The notes under the pieces are model-generated. The model was not told where the DNA came from, did no database searches, and saw only the letters and a program-made list of their open reading frames with translations. Made by a program: the position numbers and the translations under genes. This document shows positions 1 through 7,200 of a stretch of 60,590 bases of DNA, piece by piece. Origin of the DNA: Synergistaceae bacterium (lineage in GTDB: Bacteria > Synergistota > Synergistia > Synergistales > Aminobacteriaceae); NCBI GenBank assembly GCA_031277095.1, contig JAISLU010000100.1, forward strand, positions 1-60,590, given 5' to 3'. Every line of letters begins with the position of its first letter. Position 1 is the first letter of the stretch.

Positions 1-380
1 GATGGAGAGTATTTCAGAGCCAAATGAATCCTATCAATGGCTGTGTGACAAGAAACTGATTTTCACTGCCAACACTCACACCTAATTAGGATTCATTCTG
101 TGCCGTGAAAATCCATGATCATAGTAAAATATAATAATTTAGTTATTATAATTATTTTCTCGTATTATACTTTGATATAGTTGAATTATATTAGGGTCAA
201 TTTTAACCGTGAAAATCCATGATTATGAGAGATAGATCATCCCCCTGCGTATAAAATCTAAAGTCCCAAACGAAGGTAGTGTAACTAATTTGTTGATGGC
301 TTATTTTCAGCCCTGTATTGATAAGGGTTTACATATGCTCATCAACACATTGGGCACACGACCCAAACGAACAGTTTCTG
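1..380. other. AT-rich left-edge region without a confident gene
   Basis: This stretch is much richer in A and T than the gene-dense remainder. An open frame runs from base 2 to 85 on the plus strand (27 codons, ending in TAA) and could be the tail of a gene cut by the window edge, but I do not recognise it. The region also holds a pair of 20-base direct repeats (103-122 and 207-226) and an AT-rich dyad with 8-bp arms at 130-137 and 143-150. No coding sequence can be supported. It may be the scar of a mobile element or simply the end of an assembly contig. Confidence 0.4.
103..226 (+). repeat. Pair of 20-bp direct repeats, 104 bp apart
   Basis: The unit CCGTGAAAATCCATGAT(C/T)AT occurs at 103-122 and again at 207-226 with a single mismatch (19 of 20 identical). 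The AT-rich dyad lies between the two copies. Two copies are too few for a CRISPR array. The arrangement could be duplicated ends of a small non-autonomous element or paired binding sites; the sequence does not decide between these. Confidence 0.6.
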
Positions 381-1172
381 TTAAACAATTCCCCAAAAAG
401 TAATTCCATTGTTTTTCATCTTGCTTAGTGTATCTACTCTAACGGTTCCGTCTGGTTTGCCATCATCCCAGTTTGCGTCAGAAAGCAAAACGCGATAATC
501 GACAATCTTCCCATCCTGATATATTGGCTCCACTTCTTCGACCACTGCCACATGTCCGGCACTTCCAGCACCGCCTTGGTTGGCACCGTATACAATCACG
601 TTTCCAGTAGAAGGTATATCGTTTTGTGCAAGATTGGTTGCCGCTGTAGGCCAGTTTTTGGCGTCGCGTCCAGATGATTTATTCCATTGAATACTTTTCC
701 CCGTCAATTCCTGAGAACGTCCGAAAGCATACCACGTACACTGACCGCGGGCAAAAGAATTGTTGTAGTATGCAGAGTCAAGCGGAACTTGATATCCTTC
801 TCTTATTTCTGCCCCGGGCTGAATAGGCAATGCTTCTCCCTCACCTACCACGCCACCCATCAACGTCCCCAAGCCTAAGCTGAGCTGTTCAGCCCAACCT
901 GCTATTTCCTTGTCACTCCAATCGTAGTTGTCGGCGGCGTAGTCGATTTTTTCCGAGTATTGCTCAATCTTTTCATACAGTGCCTCGTGCTTCTTCTTCA
1001 TGTCGAGCAGTCTCTGTGTTAGAAGCTCCGGCAGCGTACCGTTAAAGTACGGCGTCATGCCGCCCGCTATACGTGTCATCTCGCCGTGGCTCGCTTGAAT
1101 CTCCCCAGCCTTGGTGAGAATACTTCTCGCGTTATTGTGCATCGCTTCGGTTATGGCCAATATTTTAGGCAT
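381..1172 (-). CDS. WXG100-like N-terminus plus CHAP amidase/peptidase; probable type VII substrate
   Basis: The 263-residue protein has no signal peptide. Residues 1-95 are helical and WXG100-like, with an NGT turn near residue 44 in place of the usual W-x-G. Residues 135-263 match the CHAP fold (cysteine, histidine-dependent amidohydrolase/peptidase). Cys145 lies in GQCTWYAF, His207 in AGHVAVVEEV, and Asn234 in the SDANW motif that often follows. CHAP domains cut peptidoglycan cross-links or stem peptides. The gene is the last of a leftward run of WXG100 genes behind an EssC-type ATPase. I infer that it is exported by that system, either as a wall-opening enzyme or as a toxin. No immunity-like gene follows it, although the window edge is only 380 bases away. 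Confidence 0.8.
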   Translation of the reverse strand: MPKILAITEAMHNNARSILTKAGEIQASHGEMTRIAGGMTPYFNGTLPELLTQRLLDMKKKHEALYEKIEQYSEKIDYAADNYDWSDKEIAGWAEQLSLGLGTLMGGVVGEGEALPIQPGAEIREGYQVPLDSAYYNNSFARGQCTWYAFGRSQELTGKSIQWNKSSGRDAKNWPTAATNLAQNDIPSTGNVIVYGANQGGAGSAGHVAVVEEVEPIYQDGKIVDYRVLLSDANWDDGKPDGTVRVDTLSKMKNNGITFWGIV

Positions 1173-1197
1173 TTATGTCATCCGCCCTTTTTTAAAG

Positions 1198-1236
1198 ATT
1201 TATCGCATGCAATATAAATTTATCCCATGCGATATA
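1198..1236 (-). repeat. 20-bp tandem duplication at the end of the upstream effector gene
   Basis: Two near-identical segments, 1198-1217 and 1218-1236, lie head to tail (plus strand ATTTATCGCATGCAATATAA, then a close copy). The second copy includes the last codons and stop of the gene at 1220-2074. The first sits in the gap before the CHAP gene. It is a small local duplication with no evident function. Confidence 0.6.
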
Positions 1237-2074
1237 TTGATGCCCCATTCCCGCTGTGAGAATATAAATCTTTGAGCTTTGAATATGAGTAAGAATGCAA
1301 CGAGATATTATCTTCTTTACCTACATTGGATTCCAGAAACAATACATTTCCCTTTTCATCAAATCCTCCAAAAATAGCCGTGTGTTGCGTCTGAGATCCA
1401 TATGTCCAGCGCATTTGGACAACATCACCTGCTTTTGCATTTGAAAATAAATTTTTAATATCATTCTCCGTTAAGGGTTTGGAAGAGTCATAAATTATTT
1501 GTCCATTCTCAATGGGAGTCTTTCCCCGAAGTTCATAATACCTGTCCGTGTAGGGTGGAACATCAACTCCCATTTCGTTTTTCATTACAGCATTCACAAA
1601 CATCTTACAATTGCCCTCAGTTCCGGCGTAAGTATTACGATAATAATTTTCATCTTTCAACAGAAAACCACTATTTTCATTTTCCATTCCAGAGTTTCCA
1701 GGATTTGATTGAGAAGATCCTTTGTCTCCCGCAAAATTCCCGTTCTCGAACCCCCAGGTCTTGCTTAGTTGTGCAGCGAGGCCGGATTCGCTGTTCTTCG
1801 TATTTTCTTCCCAGCCGTTGACGCGCATGACGCCTCCTCTCAAGACTTGGAAGAAATCTTTCGCTTCTCTGACGAATCCGTCGGCGGCTTTTCTGCATTT
1901 GCTGATATCCTCGTTGAGTTTGCAGCACAAGGCAAAGGCTACGAGCCCACTGTCAAGGCCCACGCTGGCTTTTTGCACATCGGCTTTGGCGTCGTCCAAA
2001 GACCTGGATGCTGTCTCCAGATCTTTGGCCAATTCTTCAAAGTACACAGGGTCGAACGTTATAATATCCGCCAT
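1220..2074 (-). CDS. WXG100-like N-terminus plus papain-fold (NlpC/P60- or CHAP-like) domain; probable type VII substrate
   Basis: The protein has 284 residues and no signal peptide. Residues 1-95 form a WXG100/LXG-like helical head. A low-complexity Ser/Asn/Gly linker follows at about 110-135. The C-terminal part shows the order Cys156 (GNCKMFVNAV), His231 (TQHTAIFGGF) and an acidic/amide site (FLESN, 247-251), typical of papain-like cysteine hydrolases such as NlpC/P60 or CHAP. A catalytic role on cell-wall peptides is inferred from the fold pattern. The next gene downstream also ends in a CHAP domain, so two related effectors stand in tandem. The gene starts 13 bases after the preceding WXG100 gene, consistent with one transcript. 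Confidence 0.7.
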   Translation of the reverse strand: MADIITFDPVYFEELAKDLETASRSLDDAKADVQKASVGLDSGLVAFALCCKLNEDISKCRKAADGFVREAKDFFQVLRGGVMRVNGWEENTKNSESGLAAQLSKTWGFENGNFAGDKGSSQSNPGNSGMENENSGFLLKDENYYRNTYAGTEGNCKMFVNAVMKNEMGVDVPPYTDRYYELRGKTPIENGQIIYDSSKPLTENDIKNLFSNAKAGDVVQMRWTYGSQTQHTAIFGGFDEKGNVLFLESNVGKEDNISLHSYSYSKLKDLYSHSGNGASIYRMG

Positions 2075-2087
2075 GATTCAGCCTCCT

Positions 2088-2384
2088 CTAGCCGACATTC
2101 TTCAAAGAAACACTCAAAGTTTTGTCTACCGCTTCGAAATTCTTTATGGACATTTTCATCATATCGGTATACCGGACCAAAGCCCGATTAAACTCCACAA
2201 TTTCCCGCTTCGTTTGTACAAAAGCCGTTTCGAATTCCCTCTGTGCTTCGGAATTCCACACGGAAGACAAAAATTGAACCTGCTTGTCGATCTCGTCCAT
2301 AGCGGTGTTTTGGTTCACAATAAGCCGGTTCATCGTCTCGACATCGCTGAGAACATCGTTTGGCTTGATGCTCGTAATCGCCAT
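2088..2384 (-). CDS. WXG100-family (ESAT-6-like) protein with W-N-S turn
   Basis: At 98 residues this has the classic WXG100 length. Two predicted helices are separated by a turn at residues 43-45, which reads W-N-S rather than W-x-G. WXG100 proteins form helical-hairpin dimers and are exported by EssC/EccC ATPases. The gene starts directly after the stop of its upstream neighbour (2385), so the pair is probably translated together and may form a heterodimer. The Gly-to-Ser change in the turn is the main oddity. Assignment rests on length, helix pattern, turn position and neighbourhood. Confidence 0.8.
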   Translation of the reverse strand: MAITSIKPNDVLSDVETMNRLIVNQNTAMDEIDKQVQFLSSVWNSEAQREFETAFVQTKREIVEFNRALVRYTDMMKMSIKNFEAVDKTLSVSLKNVG

Positions 2385-2717
2385 TTAACCATTCCCCCTC
2401 GATAAAAGCTTGTTGATCTGAGCCTGAATATCCCTTTCCGTCTGTTCGAATACTCTGATGACCTCTTCCATTTTCCCCGCGACTCGCTCACATTCATCAG
2501 CCTGAACGTCAATCGACTTGCCGAGTTCGGAATAACGATTTTCAAAAACGTCTGCCGCCTCTCCGGCCCAGCGCGAAGAATCGACGCCCCGCTTGCAGAC
2601 GTTCGACGCCGCTCTGAAGTTTCCGGACGCTTGCCTGAGAAAACCGATGTCTCTTCGCATTTCTTCTTTGTGGATAACAATCTTGCCAAGCGTATTCTTG
2701 AGGTCGCTGAGACCCAT
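2385..2717 (-). CDS. WXG100-family protein (W-A-G turn)
   Basis: This 110-residue protein has a W-A-G turn at residues 50-52 between two amphipathic helices, the signature of the ESAT-6/WXG100 superfamily. The N-terminal helix is about seven residues longer than in its neighbours. Start: ATG at 2717, preceded by a GGAGGGTGG-like ribosome site. It directly abuts the W-N-S gene downstream, so the two proteins are good candidates for a co-secreted pair. There is no signal peptide or membrane segment, as expected for a type VII substrate. Confidence 0.85.
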   Translation of the reverse strand: MGLSDLKNTLGKIVIHKEEMRRDIGFLRQASGNFRAASNVCKRGVDSSRWAGEAADVFENRYSELGKSIDVQADECERVAGKMEEVIRVFEQTERDIQAQINKLLSRGNG

Positions 2718-2780
2718 TGGCCACCCTCCTTACGTCTCATAGGCGGAGGCACGGTGCCCCCGCCGCCATCCATTTCGGGT

Positions 2781-3071
2781 TCAAATTGCCATTTTCGACT
2801 TGAGTTCCTGATCCGTCTGCTCCATACGGTTCGCCGTGTCGTCCATCAGTCGCACGAATGTATCGATGTCAGTGCCGAATTTTTCGAATGACACCTTGTT
2901 CCCCTCGAAAGTCGTGAGGAATGCGGCCTGCGCTTCCCCTGTCCATTCGGAAACCAAGTTGTGAACAAGTGAATCTATGTTGTCGTAAGCGCCCCTATGC
3001 CTTTCGTTATGTTTCCGTAGAATATTGGCTTGCTCGCGCAGCGACTCTGGTGTTATTTTGATGGTTGTCAT
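2781..3071 (-). CDS. WXG100-family protein, paralogue A (W-T-G turn)
   Basis: The 96-residue protein has W43-T-G45 between two helices. It is a close paralogue of the next gene (3133-3423): same length, same turn, same ending (ELKSKMAI) and identity over well over half of its positions. At the DNA level the last ~50 bases of coding sequence are nearly identical between the two genes, which suggests recent duplication or gene conversion. A strong ribosome site (AGGAGGTG) precedes the ATG at 3071. Role: secreted substrate or secretion partner of the EssC machine, inferred from family and location. Confidence 0.9.
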   Translation of the reverse strand: MTTIKITPESLREQANILRKHNERHRGAYDNIDSLVHNLVSEWTGEAQAAFLTTFEGNKVSFEKFGTDIDTFVRLMDDTANRMEQTDQELKSKMAI

Positions 3072-3132
3072 TTCGAATCACCTCCTTCCTTTTTGCTGTA
3101 ATTTCCACGTCGAAGAGTCACTACCGCCGAAC

Positions 3133-3423
3133 TTAGATTGCCATTTTCGACTTGAGTTCCTCATCCGCCTGCTCCATACGGTTCGCTACCTCGTCCATCA
3201 TTTTCGCGAATCCTTCGACGTCCAGGGCGAACTTTTCAAACGATGCCCTGTTCCCTTCGAATGTCGTAATGAAAGCGCTCTGCGCTTGTCCTGTCCACTC
3301 TTGGACGAGACTGTGGACTTGCATGTCCATATCATTGTAGGCGCTTTGGTGTTCATCTCTGTACTTGCGCAGAGTGTGAGCCTGAGAACGCAGCGATTCC
3401 GGGGTTACCTTGATGTCTGCCAT
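3133..3423 (-). CDS. WXG100-family protein, paralogue B (W-T-G turn)
   Basis: I place the start at the ATG at 3423, because a ribosome site AAAGGAGGTG stands just before it and the product then matches its paralogue residue for residue in length (96 aa). A longer frame upstream (to 3480) has no comparable site. W43-T-G45 marks the WXG100 turn. With paralogue A it forms a tandem duplicate pair. WXG100 tandem pairs commonly dimerise and are co-secreted by EssC-type ATPases; here that is inference. Confidence 0.9.
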   Translation of the reverse strand: MADIKVTPESLRSQAHTLRKYRDEHQSAYNDMDMQVHSLVQEWTGQAQSAFITTFEGNRASFEKFALDVEGFAKMMDEVANRMEQADEELKSKMAI

Positions 3424-3515
3424 TGGTGTTTCACCTCCTTTGCCGTACGGATTGCCTCTATTGCCACTGCTTCTAGGCATGTAACGAAATCGTATATTCT
3501 TTTATCAGTACTCCA

Positions 3516-3902
3516 CTACTTTTTTCGTACAACCGTTCTATTCTCACCCAACAGGGTAGAGTCCTTTTGAGAAGAGGCGTTCTTGAAGCTTTGCCATACC
3601 TGCCAAGCCCTTCCGTGCCTCGCAGAATCGGATATATTCTCGGAGCGCATCTTCTTTGTCACGACCAGCCTGCTGCCGTCAAATGCGCCGACACTCGCTA
3701 GAGTCTCGTTTTCCGCAAGAACGTTGTTTTTATAAAGCAGACAATAGTCCTCATCGTCCAGATATCCATGTACGTCCAAAATTTTCAGAATGCCCAAAAG
3801 TTGTTCTTTGAAATCCGCAAAAGGAAGGTTGGCTGGAATTTCCAAATCGACCTCGAAACTTGCAGAAGCGCCCACAATCGTCACGATAGACGTATCGGGC
3901 AT
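3516..3902 (-). CDS. esaB: EsaB/YukD-like ubiquitin-fold protein of the type VII system
   Basis: Residues 1-85 show the beta-grasp pattern of the YukD/EsaB family: an early strand (SIVTIVGA), a helix with LLGIL and a late LVVTKK strand. In Firmicutes EsaB is a small cytoplasmic accessory or regulator of Ess secretion. This protein is 128 residues, longer than the usual ~80, with a basic tail of about 40 residues rich in Arg, Lys and Ser. The ATG at 3902 follows a GAGGTGACG ribosome site. The gene opens the EsaB-WXG100-effector run and is separated from essC by 390 bases, so it may have its own promoter. Confidence 0.75.
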   Translation of the reverse strand: MPDTSIVTIVGASASFEVDLEIPANLPFADFKEQLLGILKILDVHGYLDDEDYCLLYKNNVLAENETLASVGAFDGSRLVVTKKMRSENISDSARHGRAWQVWQSFKNASSQKDSTLLGENRTVVRKK

Positions 3903-4293
3903 CTTGCGTCACCTCGGAACGACAGACCAAGGAAGGCCCGTCGTGCGCGAAAAGTGCCCAAAGGGACAGAAGAAAGGGACAGGGAAACTTTTTTGCTTGA
4001 AAATATGTCGTTGTTTTTGGGTTAGAGTTTTTAAAAAGAAATGACGTACAAAAGCCACGCTCCATAAAGGTGAACTTTGAAGGAGAGAAATTATACAACT
4101 ACCACTCCTCTTATTATCTCTTATTGTAATGTCCAAATCGGCGGTAGAAATAATAATCACCTCCCTTTATCTTTTACTTTCATTCTGCATGTTCTCAACG
4201 TGATGTGATAATGAATAACATTTTACATCACTGACGCACCTTGGCAAGCCTGCATCAAGCCTGGAGGCAATCGGCGTTCTTGCCTCCATTTTT
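3903..4293 (-). promoter_or_regulatory. 390-bp gap between essC and esaB, probable promoter/leader with a dyad operator
   Basis: This AT-rich gap separates essC from the esaB-WXG100 run. It contains a separated dyad, GTGATGT (4200-4206) and ACATCAC (4225-4231) with 18 bases between, which looks like a two-half-site operator. Further along in the reading direction is a near-perfect anti-rRNA ribosome site (GGGAGGTGATT, near 4157-4168) with only a weak small frame after it. The gap may carry the promoter and leader of the substrate operon. No convincing -35/-10 pair was found. Confidence 0.35.
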
Positions 4294-4294
4294 T
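4262..4294 (+). terminator. Hairpin plus T-tract beside the essC stop, plus-strand orientation
   Basis: TGGAGGCAA (4262-4270) pairs with TTGCCTCCA (4280-4288) around a 9-base loop, and six T residues follow on the plus strand. It lies directly after the essC stop codon. The T-tract is on the strand opposite to essC, so as a classical terminator it would stop transcription running antisense into essC. On the minus strand the hairpin has no T-tract but could still protect the essC 3' end. Confidence 0.6.
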
Positions 4295-7200
4295 CATGCG
4301 CTTGCCATTTCTTCATGCGCTTCCGCTTGTCCCTTTACCTTAGCGAGCTTAAAGCGCTGTACCTTTCCGCCATGAATCACACAACCTTCTCCCCCGGGAA
4401 ACACGACGTCGTCCTCTTGGTGGAGGGCGTCAAAAAACTCGCAATCTTTCAGACGCCCGCCTAACGCGATAGCGTTGCCGTTGGATAAACAGCTTTCGAA
4501 TGATTTTATCAAAAAAGAATGGAGGCGCGCTAAGCCGCCTTTGTCTCCCGCGATGTAAACATAAATACCATAGTCCTTACCACAACGAACGATACGATCG
4601 AACAGGTCCGCGCCTTCGTTGGAAATTTCCCCATAAAAATCGGAGAAGTCGTCGATACATAACACGATGCGGCTTCTTGAAGCAGATGGATCTTCTTTCG
4701 AACGGCGGTCGTATTCCTCCGCGATATTGAAGAGGAAAGCGTCGAAGATCACGCCGTCATGGGCCGCAGACGCGGTTAGTGAACCCGATAGGGCTTCACT
4801 GGCAATATTCTCCAAAACATAGGCCTTTTCATAAATATAGATCCTGGTGTCTGGGTCTTCGCGAAGCGCTCGGACGAGCAGCCCCAAAATGTTGGTCTTA
4901 CCGCTGCCAGGGGTACCGGAGATCACGCAGCCGTGCATTTCTTCGAAAACAAAGTCGAAAGGACGCGCCGTTTGTTTCTCGAATCCGATCTGTACATGAT
5001 TCTTGTCGAAGGTAAGGGTATCGGCGTCGATCTCTTTTGGCGCGGTACGCAACTCTGCCCTCGACCCTTCCCACGCCTCGCTCATCGCCGTGCAAATTGC
5101 GCGGAGTTGTTTCACCCGTTCCCCTTCGCTGGCACCCTCCACGCACAGCGCGGTTTGGAACTCCAAGGGGCCCTTGGTGAAACCCCGCCCGGGGAAATGT
5201 CCCGGTTCTTGACGACCGTTTCCCCCTACGAGAGCGCGGTAGTCGGTCCTGTCCGTGAGTTGCAGCGCGTAGGAGACTTTCACGTATTGCGCAATGCGAA
5301 ATATGAAACTGCCCGCATTGCCCGCCGTGAGAAGGAGGTACAGCCCCAGGCCGCCGCCTTCCCTCGCCAGGTCGATCAACGAATCTAAAAAATCTGGATA
5401 TCTGTTGTACAGCGACGCCATGTTGTCGACAACGATCAAAAGCGCGGGAACTTGCTCTCCCGTCACCTCTCGGTAGGCGTCCAACGTACCGACACCCTGC
5501 TCCGCGAAACGCTGCTTGCGGGAGGCCAGTTCGGACAAGAGGTATTCTTCGGCTTTCTTCACTTTGTCGGCGTCGTTGCTGTCGGCCACGAGAAGCGTGT
5601 GAGGAAGCCCCTCGAAGATTTTCATTCCCCACGTCCCAAAATCCAGCACGAGGAATTGGACCTGCAGGGGCGTATACGAGAGCGCCGCCGAAAGCAGTAC
5701 GGTCTGCAAAAAAGTTGTTTTGCCCGAAGACGGCGCGCCGTAGAGAATTTGATGTCCGTCCTTCGCGAAGTTCAGAATCAAAGGATATTGGCACTGCCCT
5801 TCAGGGTCGTCCACGCGGCCCGCCACCACCGACAGGTTTCCGTTGCACGTCCTCCAAACACCGTTTCTAAAGGCTTCTCTCCCAACCAGGAGATCGGACA
5901 AAAACAGATGTTTGGGCAGCGCTTCCGTCCATACCGGCCTTGCGTTCGCGATGTTGTTTTCCCTAACGGTCTCCCGGATGTAGTGAGACACGGCGCGACC
6001 TTCCCCTAACTCGGAGTCCATAGCTCTCAGCGTTTTGTCGTATACCTCCGGGCGAGTTCGCTCGCCGTTCGTCTCCACAATGCTGATTTCCGTGATGGGT
6101 CCTTTCTCTTCGGCATTAGGCTGGTAAGGCGCTTTGCTGTAGAAGGTCTGAACTTGCTCGTAAACTTCATTGTTGCCCACCTTCACGTAGGCTCGGCCTC
6201 GAACCGTGATACGAAACGCGTCTGTCGTGCCGAGGATTTCTTTGCTTTCTCCGGCCTCGGCGGTCTTCAGACAGATACGAAAGCGGCTGTTGGCCGACAC
6301 CTGTCCCGCGACGATCCCGCCCGGGGACTGGGTTGCCAGGACCATGTAGACGCCAAGGCTGCCCCCCACTCGGGCGATGGAGATGAACTCGTTCATTTGG
6401 TCCGGGAACTGCGTCTTCAACTCCGCGAATTCGTCGATCACGATAATGAGGTAGGGCATCGGCGCCGGTGCCCTACCCTTGCGATATGCCTCCTGATATT
6501 TATGGATATTTTCGAGTTGCGTTTCTTTGAACACGCGCTGACGCCTCAACAGCTCGCCATGAAGCGATCGGAGGTTGCGCTCGATGCTGGTGATGTCGTC
6601 CACGTTGCTGATTACTCCGGCTACGTGAGGCAGGTCCATCAAAATGCCCGACAAACCGTCGCCTTTGAAGTCGATCAGCACGAAACTGACTTCGTGAGGG
6701 TTAAAGTTCAGCGCGACGGAGAGAAGCCAGGTCGTCAAGGTTTCGCTTTTGCCCCAGCGCGTCGCCCCGGCCACAATCCCGTGGGGTCCCATTCCTTTCT
6801 CGTGGATGTCGAAGTAAAACACCTCTCCGTTTTCCCGTATCCCTATGGGCGCGGCAAGGCTTTTGAAGGGCTGACTGCGGGCCCAGCGCCCGAGAACGTC
6901 CAATTCCTCCACACGGTTCACTTCGTAGCCCTGTAAAAAAGTGATGTACATCGGCATGGTCGTAGCCGCGACACCCGAGCGAAGGCGGACGGGCGCCAGA
7001 CTTCGTGCGAAGGCGTCCACCAAATCGAGGGAAATTCGCTCCGCCGTGAAAGGGACACGATTACCTGCACTCGACTTCAATTGAAGCGAGCATTTCGGCT
7101 CATCGCAGTGAATGACAGCCTCGCATTCACCCGGAAGCAACTCCATCCCCCCGTAAGCGTAAACCGTCGTCATGCCTAAGGCAGGGTCTTCTGGGAGTAT

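Noticed and set aside
103-226. CRISPR array at the left edge
   Set aside because: Only two repeat copies, an 84-base spacer, and no cas genes in the window.
3909-4160. Possible small gene of 83 codons between essC and esaB with a strong ribosome-site-like sequence
   Set aside because: The only start, GTG, overlaps the ribosome site itself; the product is not conserved-looking and has no fold or membrane pattern. Kept only as part of the regulatory gap.
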